A DNA stretch of 64,000 bases from Oncomelania hupensis (Eukaryota > Mollusca > Gastropoda > Littorinimorpha > Pomatiopsidae), in contig CM072511.1 of NCBI GenBank assembly GCA_036898135.1, positions 49,251,081 through 49,315,080 on the forward strand, given 5' to 3'. Both the position numbers and the translations under genes were made by a program. Shown here one piece after another: positions 42,665 to 56,157 of the stretch (positions within the stretch are counted from its first letter, which is position 1; each line of letters starts with the position of its first letter). Below the pieces are notes generated by a model. The model saw only the letters and a list, made by a program, of their open reading frames with translations, was not told the DNA's origin and did no database searches.

Positions 42665-45015
42665 TTCATCGCCACCATCAGTTTTACTGTCGTTCAATAG
42701 TAGGCTATTTACTTTCATTCGTTTGGTTACAAGAGTTTTGGAAAATAGCTGGACTGATCGTCGCAGTTTGACAAACAAATTGCTTAATTCTTCATTGATT
42801 GATTTTAAACAGCTTGCTGACGTGGTAGATGCGATGTTCGAGAGACGAGTGCAGGCTGGCGACGTAGTCATACGTAAAGGTGACGACGGTGACAATTTCT
42901 ACGTCATCGACACGGGCACCTACAGCGTCAGAGTCCAGGCAGACGGCCAAGAGAAAACGGTATCAGTTTAAAACTTTTATTGAAGTACAAGGAATCCAGA
43001 ATGAAGTTAATCAGTAAACCCAAGGATAATGCTACAAAATGTAATCTAATAATTGGTCAGTTGGCTGGTCAGCAATTCATTAAATAATGATTTTCTGAAT
43101 CTGTATTTCCAGCAAAAGGCTTAATCGTGACTTTTAGTCAAGCGGCTGTTTGATTGATCAACATATTCTCTGGTAGACTCGCAGTTGTGTTACCACAATT
43201 TTGTCAGTATTGATTTCGTTATTCTAGATGATAACCACGGCTTGAAAATACGCCAACATTATGAATTTTGACAGTGACTTTGTACATCATTCATATTTTT
43301 TGGTGTTCAATTTCAGGTGCACACGTTTGATAACCAAGGTAGTTTCGGAGAATTGGCATTGATGTACAACATGCCGAGGTCGGCGACGGTGGTGGCTGCA
43401 TCACCAGGCATCTTGTGGGCCATGGACCGAGCCAGCTTCCGGCGTATCGTCCTTAAGGTATGTCTTAATACTTCTTACACATTTTATTCGTCTCCCGTCT
43501 TAATACGCCTATCCTTTACTCTCGAGATTTGGCTTCGGAAAACACAAAATTTTAGTTCTCCTTTATTGTTGTTTACTAATTGTGCAAGTGTATGAGCAGG
43601 GCTTGTAATTTTCCGCGGTTCAGCGGATTTTTGCTATTGGAAAAAATATTTCCGCCGAGAACAGTTTGGTTTTCCGCGAAACAAAAATGTTTGACGATTT
43701 CCCTCCAATGAAAAAGTGTTTTGTGCGTGTCCTCAAGTCAAACGGACACATGGCGTGGCGTGGCAGTTGATGATAAAGGTGTGCAAAACGCGTGGAGGTG
43801 GGCAGGTATGGAAAAAGAAGCGGTTGATGAACGACTAATGAGATCTCAAGAAATGGAGCAGCCTTTTGCACAGTGTGCCAGTCGGAAATCAAATACGAGC
43901 AATGGAGAACTTGCCATCTGAGGCTAAAAAAATGCTAAGCAGTCTCATACAACTGCAAGTCAAGTGTGCAGCACTCAACCTTCAGCCAGTGTTGCTGATG
44001 CACAATCTATGAAGCCAGTGTGCATCTTTCAACCTTCTGTCAGTGTTGCTGATGCACAGTTTGTGAAGCCAGTGTGCATCTTTCAACCTTCAGTCAGTGT
44101 TGCTGATACACAATCTATGAAGCCAGTGTGCTACACCAAGCATTCAGTCAGTGTTGGTAAAGTACCTCAAAACCTGTTTAGGGAAACTGCAGTCACAAAC
44201 AAACCAATCTCTCCAAATTCTTAAAACATACCAACTAAACCATTGCCAGTGAAAACACCGTTTCAAGATTTGGGTTGTGCATCAGAATGTATGAAAATTT
44301 TAAACTAAATTTGGACTTTATTGGTGAATAGGGACTGTCAGCGGGGCACCAGTGTGTATTTAAACTTACATTTGTAGTTGGACTAAAATTAAACAATTCC
44401 TATTCGCCGGGGATGGAAGGAGGGTGGGGGGTGGAAGGCGGTATCCCCCTTGTACTCTCTACCAGCGCCTATGCTGGCTCTGGATCCCGGCCAATTTCCT
44501 CTTTTTTAAATCCAGACCATTACAAGTCCTGTATGAAGCATGTGCAACTTAATTTCTTTACCAAAGACTATGTGCGGAGCTTGGTCAGGATCGATCCTTG
44601 TTGATCCCCATGAAGGGACATCTACTAGCAACTATCAAGCGCCAAAAGCTGGCATAGTTTGGACATTTCACACGACATAAAAGCATTCCAAGACCACAAT
44701 GCAGGGCAACGTCAAAGGTGGTCGCAGACAAGGGCGGCAGACATAGAGCTGGTCCGATAACATAAAAGAATTGGTGTTATACAGGATGGGCTTATATAAG
44801 CTCACTTGTTGTCTGTCCTGTAAATCATTGTTTGTAATGATATGTTTTTCCTTGAATAAAACATTTGTTTAAACCAAAGAATTGGCGGACAATAAAGTCA
44901 TGACCAGGCCAGACCTATCGACAGCAGCCAACAATACATAATAGAGAGGGAATTTAAGGATGTCATGCAATTTATTCTGCCCTCAGTTCCCCTGACAACT
45001 GCAGAAATTGAGGGA

Positions 45016-45079
<64 letters not shown>

Positions 45080-45726
45080 CGACGACGACGACGACGATGA
45101 TGATGATGATGATGATGATGATATGATGATGATGATGATGATGATTGATGATGATTGATGATGATGATGATTGATGATCTTAATTTGACCTAAGAATCAA
45201 TTTTATACCAAAAGGTCGTGCATGATGCTTTTAGTTTTATCTTTACTGGACAGGCGAAAGTTAGCTTATCAAAACCTCTGTACGTGTGTCCAAGGCGGCG
45301 TTCAAAAAGCGTAAGATGTACGAAGAGCTGCTGGAAAACGTGCCTATGCTGAAGACGTTGGAGTCCTACGAGAGGATGAATGTGGCCGACGCCCTTCTTA
45401 CCAAGACATTCGGGGACGGCGAGATGATCATCCAGCAAGGCGCCGAAGCCGACGGCATGTACTTCCTGGAAGAAGGCAGAGTACGCATCACCATCAGCAA
45501 AGGCGGCGGAGTGCAGGACGTGGAGGTAGGCAAGTTGGAGAAGGGCAAGTACTTTGGCGAGCTGGCCCTCGTCGACCGCAAGCCGCGCTCTGCCAACGTC
45601 ATTGCTGACGGCAAGGTCAAAGTCGCTTTCTTGGAGAAGGAGTCTTTCGAGCGGCTGCTAGGACCGTGCTTGGACCTAATGAAGCGCAATTCTGACCTGT
45701 ACAAGTCGTACGCCAATAAGAAATAG
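41969..45726 (+). CDS. PRKAR2: cAMP-dependent protein kinase type II regulatory subunit, 4 exons
   Basis: Exons 41969-42355, 42813-42959, 43317-43457 and 45295-45726 are all phase 0, giving 368 residues. Order: N-terminal dimerisation/docking domain ([17 protein letters not shown], 5-21), which binds AKAPs; acidic linker; inhibitor site RRSSV (79-83); cNMP-binding domain A with phosphate-binding cassette [15 protein letters not shown] (E190, R199); domain B with [14 protein letters not shown] (E314, R323) and end [15 protein letters not shown]. The inhibitor site has a phosphorylatable Ser (S82), marking type II rather than type I. It holds the catalytic subunit inactive until cAMP binds. The start at 41969 gives the usual RII N-terminus. 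The exon 4 acceptor (CCAAG at 45290-45294) has a poor pyrimidine tract. Introns carry an (ATC)n array, a hAT-like element and a LINE tail. Confidence 0.95.
42484..42665 (+). repeat. (ATC)n microsatellite in PRKAR2 intron 1
   Basis: Two long ATC arrays (42484-42567 and 42600-42665) are separated by 'actgttgccggcatc' units. They create open frames of poly-Ile, poly-Ser, poly-His and poly-Asp/Met on both strands, which are artefacts. Confidence 0.95.
43597..44531. mobile_element. hAT-like non-autonomous transposon with internal 54-bp tandem repeat
   Basis: Ends CAGGGCTTGTAAT (43597-43609) and ATTACAAGTCCTG (44519-44531) are inverted. The flanks share only TATGA (43591 on, 44532 on), so the 8-bp hAT duplication is not clean. 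Inside, a 54-bp unit starting CAACCTT is repeated three times (43976, 44030, 44084), encoding [22 protein letters not shown] peptides in one frame. No transposase core is visible. Confidence 0.6.
44585..45175 (+). mobile_element. 3' end of a second LINE family running into a (GAT)n array
   Basis: Broken frames at 44620-44760 read [29 protein letters not shown] and GGRHRAGP, like the C-terminal tail of RTE-type RTs (IKRRKLAWFGHVTRH). It is interrupted by about 120 bp of other DNA (44765-44880), resumes as [13 protein letters not shown], and ends in 'attgagggaatgatgatg'. A (GAT)n array follows with an internal (GAC)n block at 45078-45097, plausibly grown from the LINE tail. Confidence 0.6.
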
Positions 45727-46219
45727 AAAACACATGCATATTGAACACAATATAAAATATATAGTAGTTACAGTTTGTACATTGTTGTCGCAAACCAGAA
45801 CTTTGACGTGAAACTGTCTTACGAAACTAAGACAAGACACATGTTGAACAGCAAAACTAGATTTTGACAACGTCTAAATGTACAAATCTTGCACCAGTTA
45901 CGGTTCCAAAAACGCCATGCAACACGCAAGTCTACTGTCATTGGTTTTCAAGTATTTAATGAAGTGCAACTTTGTAGGCTACTGACATCGATTAGAATTG
46001 GATTTTTTAAAATCTATTTTTGGGGGTGTAGATTAAGGGTTGGAGGTTATTTTCGTCATCATGCGGGCGATATTCGGGTTGTCTTCTTACTGAAAGAACG
46101 GCAGTCGCAAGGCAGTACCATCCTGGACGCTGGAGGGGAAATAAGACCAAATAACTCTTATTTAATTTATGTTGACCTCGTCCCACCAAAAGGGTATAGG
46201 GCTTCCATGGGTTTTTGTG

Positions 46220-46335
46220 TCTGGCAGGCACTCATCCACATGTCGAGCGTTAAGATCTTTAAAGTCCGTGCGGTGGAATGTAACGGTGTGTATAATTGTA
46301 GACCTCGGTTTATACTATCACCTGAAAGAGTAGGG
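46220..46335 (+). repeat. Dispersed repeat shared with 61187-61306
   Basis: Both copies contain GGCACTCAYCC, ATCTTTAAAGTCCG, GGAATGTA and GTAGACCTCGGTTTATACT-like blocks in the same order and spacing. The copy near 61 kb lies beside a SINE-tail segment. Class not determined. Confidence 0.6.
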
Positions 46336-46435
46336 AAGTGCGCTGCCTTAGCATCAGGGTCGTTATCGGTACAGCAGCTACTGAGCAGGTGGACATCCAT
46401 CCAACTACTAACCACGGTCGGTATTGCATATCTTA

Positions 46436-46607
46436 TTCTATCCTATCATATCCCGTAACTCGAAGGTCGTTGGGGCACCACAGATGATCGTTTAACCAGC
46501 GTACTTAATCTTTCTCTGTCCTCAGCAACTCTCATGGCTTCGTTCAGTGTCAAGCCAGTCTATTCTCGAATGTTGTCCTCCCACCTCTTTTTTGTCTCCC
46601 TCTTCTT
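46436..46607 (-). mobile_element. RTE-like LINE, short 3' fragment
   Basis: Starts 'tctatcctatcatatcccg' and continues with the antisense 3' UTR and last codons to 'ctccctcttctt'. About 170 bp. Confidence 0.8.
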
Positions 46608-47504
46608 CATTGATTTGTATAACCGCCGGGATATAAATATAATTCAATGCTAACCTGATCTCGAGTTTTTCATATTACTCATCTTTGTGCGCCATAACCA
46701 CTGTTACGTGAGTATAGCTTTCAAAGTTTAGCAAGTTTGGAATGTTCTGTGTTTAAATTCGCAAAATAAGTTAGTTTCAGTTTGTGTAACTTACCCCCAA
46801 AAACGTGAAGCTGTACGTTCTTTTTGCTTACCCCTACTAAAGTAGCATGGCTGTTGATTCAAACCAATCTTTTTAACATTTGTGAAATTGTTGTGATAAC
46901 GAGTTAGCCTATCTAGTATATATAATATATATAATTATTTCTTCAAGCAGGCTTTTAGTTCCTGATGCAAAGTGGGTGTCAGAGACTAAGTGATAAGTAG
47001 GCTATTTTATGCAAAGGTTTGAAACAATATTCTGATACAGTGTGAGCCCTGGTGTTGCCCAGGCTAGGAGAGGTGGCCTACGTACACACATTATCACAGG
47101 CACCCGTTTTATTTTATTTCATTTTTATTTGTTTTATGGTTTTAACGTCTGTAATATTTTATTTTATTGCACTGATTTTATTTGGTTTGATGTTTCTCTT
47201 GAAGGAATGTTACCATATTACCGGTATAATATGTTATAAAAGTTTACACTGTTTAGTTTTTTTTAGAATTTAGTTGCGATGGCAGCAACAGAACTAAAAA
47301 CAAATACATTGACTTGAGTACGTGGATTTTTACCATTTCTTTCCTTGGTTCCATCTTAAAAATAAAATGAAAAGATTGTTTGTAATTCATTGGTCTTTCA
47401 TTCTTGCTTTATTATTTCTTGTTAGTTTTACTGGGGCTCTTCGAAATACTTCCTTTGTGTATGTATGTATGTATGTATGTATGTATGTATGTGTGTATGT
47501 ATGT

Positions 47505-47506
47505 AT

Positions 47507-47587
<81 letters not shown>

Positions 47588-47600
47588 TTTATATTTATAT
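47505..47600 (-). repeat. (AAT)n array abutting a SINE-tail motif
   Basis: (TAA)n at 47505-47586 is followed directly by 'tatttatatttatatagcgcg', the end motif of the tRNA-derived SINEs. A (GTAT)n run precedes it (47458-47508). Confidence 0.8.
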
Positions 47601-47962
47601 AGCGCGTTTTCCTAATAAACAATATCAGTTCAAAGCACAGTACTCACGCATTCATTCTAAACATCCGGCTTCATACAAAATAAAATCAGACAAGGCACTT
47701 GCTAACGAATAAGAGACGAGGATGGGAGAGCTACGAAGGGGTGATGGGGTGGGTGGTGGCGTTGGTCTGGAAAATAAAATGACGACGATGATGATGGGAG
47801 GCAAGATCAGAAACATTTCAGGAAGAGATGAATTTTAAGTTGGATTTAAAAGTAGCTATGTATGTGTGTGTGTGTGTGTGTTTCTGTCTGTTTCTCTGTG
47901 TGCGTGTGTACATGTGTGTATGTGTATACATGTGTTTATGTGTGAGCATGCATGCATGTTGT

Positions 47963-48749
47963 CCCCTCGCGGGTGCCGGGGTTTTCTATATAAATAGTAT
48001 CCCCACTTTCTGAAAATTTAGTGCTTTAAATTCCCACTGTCGCTGTCTTTGTCCTTAGTTTTTTGTCCTTCGTGCTCTGTTCTAACAATCTTTTATACTA
48101 TCTTCTTCTTCGATAGACCAGTCCCCTACTCTTTTTCTTGAAAACTCTTCCAAAAACTCCTCATTTGTGTATGAGGTCTGTTGGGTCAGCTTGGGAATAT
48201 TGGACGCTTTCTACCAAATGGTCACTATGGCTTCCTATTATTATTTAGCAATGTAGGCATTTTATATTTATGTGTTCTGTTGATATTTTATAATGATGTT
48301 TATGTTCTATTTTGTTTTTGTAAACGTGGGTTCGATAAATTGGAGTATATATAGCCTCAGCGTCCCCTAGCTGCGTGGGATGCCTTTATTGTAAAACGGC
48401 CGGTTGGTGGAGTGCCTTCAGTGTTACGACTAGGGTTGTTGTTTGTATGTAGATTATAGTCACACGACACTTTCGCATATAGGTGACTACTGGACCGATT
48501 TATACTGACACCAGCGGGCCAGTTGTTGGTAAAGGGGAAAATAATATGATCACACGTTGACCAATCCGGGATTCGAACCAGCGACCTTTCGGTTACTAGC
48601 AAGACGCTCTTACCAACTGAGCTACCCGGCCCCTCCGACTAGGGTTGTTTCAGCCGATCTTTTATACAGATCATATTTCAACCAAGTTGTGGTCCTGATT
48701 GGGTTCTTTGCAGTCCGCTGGACCTTATAAGCAATGAATAACTAAACTA
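47963..48749 (+). mobile_element. Retroposon family A copy carrying a nested SINE
   Basis: Starts CCCCTCGCGGGTGCCGGG and ends AATGAATAACTAAACTAA. The flanks ATGCATGTTGT (47952-47962) and ATGCGTGTTGT (48750-48760) are a near-perfect 11-bp duplication. A SINE (48441-48635) interrupts it; without the SINE it is about 580 bp. Confidence 0.88.
48441..48635 (-). mobile_element. tRNA-derived SINE nested in family A
   Basis: The minus strand begins GAGGGGCCGGGTAGCTCAGT with box A TAGCTCAGTTGG and box B GGTTCGAATCC. It is flanked by the 14-bp duplication CGACTAGGGTTGTT (48427-48440, 48636-48649). The body after the tRNA head (about 110 bp) differs from the SINE at 34.7 kb. Confidence 0.88.
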
Positions 48750-48779
48750 ATGCGTGTTGTGGGTGTGTGTGGGTGTGTG

Positions 48780-48829
<50 letters not shown>

Positions 48830-49245
48830 CGCGCGCATACAGAATAAACAATACAGGCATTAACATGCGGCAATCACGGGTTAGAAACAAATGACTTGAT
48901 AACGGGTAATGCAGTCTGATAATCATAAATTTTGTAAAAATTAAATCAGTTTGTAAACTGGTTCAACTATATTCCCTTCACTCAAAAGCAGCTAGTGTTT
49001 GACATTCGTAGCGTGTGGCGCAAGATACTGACTTGCCTGCCGCACTGGATACCTTGGTTGTGCACATGTGGGTTGCTTTTCTTCTTCTTCTTTTCTGTAG
49101 TAAATTAACGTCCCTGGACACAGATTGCAGCTTGACAGAAGTCCTCATGTTATAATGGAGACTCGGTGCCGGCATCGTCGTCCGTCTGACGTAGGCCTAA
49201 AACTTGCTATGTAATACATTATGATACCTATGTACTTATAGCAAG

Positions 49246-50992
<1,747 letters not shown>

Positions 50993-51608
50993 AGCGTGAT
51001 GGTTCGTACTCACGCACAAGTAATTTATTTCGGAGTCATTTATTTTTAATTTAAATTACCTACAGAGTATAAACGTTTTCACAAATATGTAGGAATTCTC
51101 CAATAATAAAAAATATATAGAAAAGAATGATAAGACTTAACGTTCTTTGCATGTTCAGAAAAAAATCATCAGAATAAACAATTATCGACTACGAGTTAAA
51201 TAATTACTATAAAATAATTATGTTTCCATACTGATAATTTTTAATTAAAAGAAAGGAGAAAGACTTGTTTTAATATAATTGTTTGTAAATCGTTTTCATT
51301 AGTTTCTTGTAGTTTTTATTTTGCAGACGTTTTGTATGGATCGGAACTAGAACGCACTTCCGCTGGGGAGTGGGAAGAGCAGACAGCGAATGATAAACAG
51401 ACGGATTGCAGGTTGTGCAGTGGCGGATGGTAGGAGCGCTTCGTCTCTCATATCTTGAAGCTTTTTCGAATGATGAACTATGAAATACACTAACAAGCAC
51501 ATAAGAATAAACAGACCTGCCTGTTTTGTGTCATGACAGAGTGTTAATTTTCTTTAGTAATGTGTGGTGGATCCAGAATGACTCAAACTCCAATCGATAA
51601 TAATCATA

Positions 51609-52702
51609 ATGGATACCGCTGTGTTCAAGTTGGAGTCTTTCGAAGATAATTATGAAACAGGGGACGACATTGGAAGGTAGGTTGTTTTATTTTGTATTCA
51701 CGAACAACAAAGTACTGTATTTGCTGGATAATTTTACCTGTTGCCCTTTGTGAATGATGTAGATAAATGATAAATTACTGAAAATGAATATTTAATTATT
51801 GTTTCCATAATATTAATATTGATCAGCTGAGCACTTCTTAAAAATAATTATTATTACTTGTGTCTGTGTGTGTAAAACTGAATGTAAGATTTAATGCATT
51901 TTAAGGGGTGCCTTTGATTGATAACATGTATCTTACTATTTTGATGAACATTAGTTTGTTATAAATTTATATATGTGTATTTTTTTTCTCTCAGTTATCT
52001 GTTATATTAGGCTACTCTTCCATCTTTTTTCTGATTTGTTCAAATTGATTGTGTTGAAATAAAAAAAAAATTAACTTTTTTTTTTAAAAGAGAGGCTCTG
52101 CATTTTTAGCAGTTTGTATGGTAATATTTAAAATAAATTAATAATACAGTAGCTAAAAATGTGCAGTTGTCATTGTTCATGAAGACATGATGAACATGTT
52201 AAAAGTTTAATGTAGACAAGATCAATAAAACATTTTTAAAAAATTAGAATGTTAACATTTTAAGTTTTATTTAAAACTATTAAAGTAATAAAGTAAGTCC
52301 AAAGCCAATCCCTCAACACAGTGCATAGCTTTAAATATTTAGGAGCCAATGTATCAGACAATGGGTCCCGACAGGAAGTCCTCTCCAGGATCGCACAAAC
52401 AACTTCTGCCCTGACAAGGTTGAAGCCCATTTGGAAAGACAGGACCATCTGTCTACATTCCAAAGTAAGACTGCTGCGCTCTCTTGTCATCAACATTCGA
52501 GAATGGACTGGTTTGACACTGAGCGAAGCCATCAGGGCTGCTGAGGACAGAGAAAGATGGAGTATGCTGGTTAAACGATCATCTGTGGTGCCCCTACAAC
52601 CTTCGGGTTACGGGACAGAATAGAATAGATAGAATAGAAAGTAATATTAATAAGGAGAAAGAAATTACAATTACAAAGGCTTCATTGCCTATTTTGTCCT
52701 CA

Positions 52703-52740
<38 letters not shown>

Positions 52741-55700
52741 TTTAAATAAACCTATAGTAAAGGTAACTGAAATACATGTAACTGTGCACAACTCCTTTCA
52801 TTTGTTGTCTTTTATCTGCATCTTTTGCTTATATAATATTAAAAAAAGATCTTTATTCACCTTATGTTGTTGTTGCTATTATAAACTCTTGTTCATACAT
52901 GTAACTTATTGTGTAAAAGTACAGATGGTTAGCATACTGTAGTGTTGTAATCGTGTCTCAACTAAATAATTATGTGTTTTGGTTATAGGTTGTTACTATG
53001 TGAAGTGTAGTGTATTGCCTCAGGTGTTTATTCAGTGAGTGGCAGATTGATCAACTGTGGTCACCATTGCCAAGAGCTGTTCACTTAAGTGCGTCCTCCC
53101 ACAGAAGGAGCAGATATGAAATCACAGTAGGGCAGATCCAGAAGTAGGAGTGTTGTAGTAAATGGCCATGAAAACTTTTGTTCTTTACCTTCACCCTATT
53201 TTTTATCAGTAGCGTCTGTACAGAAACCATTGAATTTTATCAGTAAACTTCCAGACTGACTTACACACTAAAACTTGCTGTTTCTTGATTAAGACTACCA
53301 TTTGATGAGGCTAAATTTATAGTCACTTTTATTGTATATGATCTTTTGATTTGCTTTATCTCAAACCAACCTAAATGGATATATTTATATGTTTATGTGT
53401 TAACGCACATATATTATCTATGGCCGTTTGGGTGTGTGTATGTATTTTATGTATGTGTGTATGTAATTTGATGACAATCTAGTACTTGTGATGCATGTAC
53501 TGGTAATAAGTGGTATACACTGTGACTGTTCATTCATCTCATTATGACAGTAGCTAACACCACAAAAAGTACAAGTTATAATTGGAGGAGTTATCTCTCA
53601 AAATCAAGCAGTAATAAAATATATAATTATAATATTTAGAAGGACGTTCATTCACATGAGGAGATGGAGACAGAATTACTGTTAAGATTACTACCATCAG
53701 ATAATTTTTTTTTAAGTGGTGCTTTTCTTGGTAACACAAATATCTATCGCCAGCACAGCATCAAGAACAAGGAACGAGGAAGTTAGTTGGAAGGAAAAAA
53801 AAGTGAGTTGGGGAAGGCTATGTTTCTGGGGGATTGAGGATGATGTGATAAGAGGATATAGGGGAGATGGAGGTGGGGAAAGGACTGGTAAAGCAATTAT
53901 GCTGACAGACAAGATTGTCAGATACAGGTGCTTTCAGCCTTCACAGTTCAGTCTACACAGATCATCATACCTTTTGTAATGTAACACACCTTTGCATGTA
54001 TTGGGCTGTAGTAGAGGACTTTATCTTATGAATTTTCCCAGTACACATTTGTGTGTATATGTGTGGGTGGGTGTGTTTTGTTGTATATGTGTATTTTGTG
54101 TATTAATTCTATAATAATTATAAAATATACACACCAAAACAGCTGGTGTGTTGCCCTACTCAGTTTACACTTAATATTATAAAAACGTTTCTGTTTGGAC
54201 TGTTTTTGTCATAGGTTCACATTCAGCCGTCAGTTGCATTTGCAGCTTGTTATTAGACACATTTCACCCAATATCCATCATTTATAACTTAAAAGTTAGA
54301 ATATCATTTTTAAAAAAAAAAAGGTATAAGCTTCCAGCATGCAGTGAGAGTTGATAGTCTCTCATGCGTTCTGTAGCATGCGGGCTAACGTTTCAGCTGG
54401 ACGAATGTTATTGCAACTTGACTTGAGGTTACTCAACAGCCATCGTTCCTCCACCAGGATTAGATCAAGGCAGAAAAATCCATCCAGACAATTGTGGTCT
54501 GGCCACACTAACAGTGCTTTTTGTTTTGTTTTGTGTGGCACTTGTGAATAACTGCAATGGGTCGGATGTATTAAACTTCGTGGGGGGAAGTTTGCGTTGG
54601 AAGGGGACAGTCAAACACAGCATTATAACAACCACCGCAAATCAAATTAGGGACCTTCTCGACTTGCTAGCGAAGTCGACCCTTCCTCTTCGTTTTGCAT
54701 TTTCCTGGATAAGAAGTATCTAGCTTTTCGTCATGGTTTGTGATGAATTTGATATAGAAGAAACATCGATGGATGTAACCGTAATTTCATAGTTCGTTCA
54801 GCCAACCACATACACACACTAACGCACACCCACCTACACACACACGGACGAACGCACTCATATGGAGTTTTTATATTCACGATTTCCCCGTTTTTAGTTC
54901 TAAATGTACCTACTGCAGGACCTCACAAGTATGATCTATTTACACTCAGAATGCCAGAGGAAATGCCCAAGCTTATTTGGACAAATTAGTTGTTGCTATT
55001 GTTGCTAATCTCTTTCTATTTGGGCGGGTCTGTCTCCTAATTCTGGGCCAAGTTCAGAGACCGCCTTCAGACAATCAGTGAACGATCAAATCTCTGTTCA
55101 TCTAAATAAATCTACTTTATCAATAAGCATTCGATGTTTATTTTGCTAGTCGTATGTGCCTGTGACAACTATTACTGTATTACTATTACTTATTAGTGAA
55201 GCAGAAGTCAATGTCGTAGTGCCCAAGTTAATGACACCGTATGCCACACCTTATTCATAAAACACCATCAGTGTAATGTTGTCGCTGATGAATGGTTTGA
55301 CTACAAGATACCTTTGAAGATTGCTAGGTACATCTGTGTAATGTCGCTGATGAATGGTTTGACTACAAGATTAACGATACCTTTGAAGATTGCTAGGTAC
55401 ATCTGTCGAACGTCGAAGGTTATCAGTTACCTGTACCGAGCTTGAGAAAGCGCTGGGGGTCGTTGACCGAAAAATTGCTATTTTTATTTTTTATTTTAAC
55501 TTTTTTTTCCTGAATTGCAGTACACCTTCCCCAACCCATTGCTTAAAATTTGTAGTTTTTAAAAACCATAACGAAAATAACTTGCATAAGCGAGGAAGTT
55601 GCTAACTGAATTTTATAATTAGGAAGCATAGGCTCACTAAATAGTCTCACAGGAGGTTTCACTTTTATGGCCTGTCTTAATTGAAAGGTTCGTGAAAGTT

Positions 55701-56119
55701 CTCAAATCCCGAAACTAGGTTCATAAACCGTCGAAAAGGTAAGGAACCTAGGTTCGGGATCTGACTCTGAGAACCTGAGGGAAAAAAGGATGGTAAACCT
55801 CCACGAACCTTCCTATTAAAACAGGCCATGGCACCCAAAATACGCTCACGTAGGAAACCATAAACCCATGCTTCTAACTGACGGTGCCAAGTGCTATAGT
55901 AATTTTAAAGCTTTACGTGTTCACTAACTGTAGGCCTATCATGACTTTCACGAATGTAGGACCATGCTCATACATTGTATGGTTTATGTGGCAATATCAC
56001 CATCCACATAGCGCCATTAAATTCAGCTTGAAGAATAAAATCGTTATTTGATAGTTCTGCACAAGTGTACGGCAAAGGTAGTAGTAGTAGTAGTAGTAGT
56101 TGTTGTAGTTGTAGTAGTA

Positions 56120-56157
<38 letters not shown>

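Larger units (their letters stand above)
45727..47500. other. Intergenic DNA downstream of PRKAR2
   Basis: The first part should be the PRKAR2 3' UTR (AATATAAAATATA near 45749). A dispersed repeat at 46220-46335 shares TGATCTTTAAAGTCCG-like and AGACCTCGGTTTATACT segments with 61187-61306. A LINE 3' scrap lies at 46436-46607. No gene seen. Confidence 0.5.

Noticed and set aside
42375..42971. 198-residue frame with poly-Ser followed by real PKA sequence
   Set aside because: The Ser run is the intronic (ATC)n array read through; only 42813-42959 is exon.
43976..44180. CRISPR-like direct repeats
   Set aside because: The 54-bp units are contiguous, without spacers, in an animal transposon.
48441..48635. 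Possible tRNA gene on the minus strand (boxes A and B present)
   Set aside because: The tRNA-like head runs into a non-tRNA body and the unit has a 14-bp target duplication, so it is a SINE.
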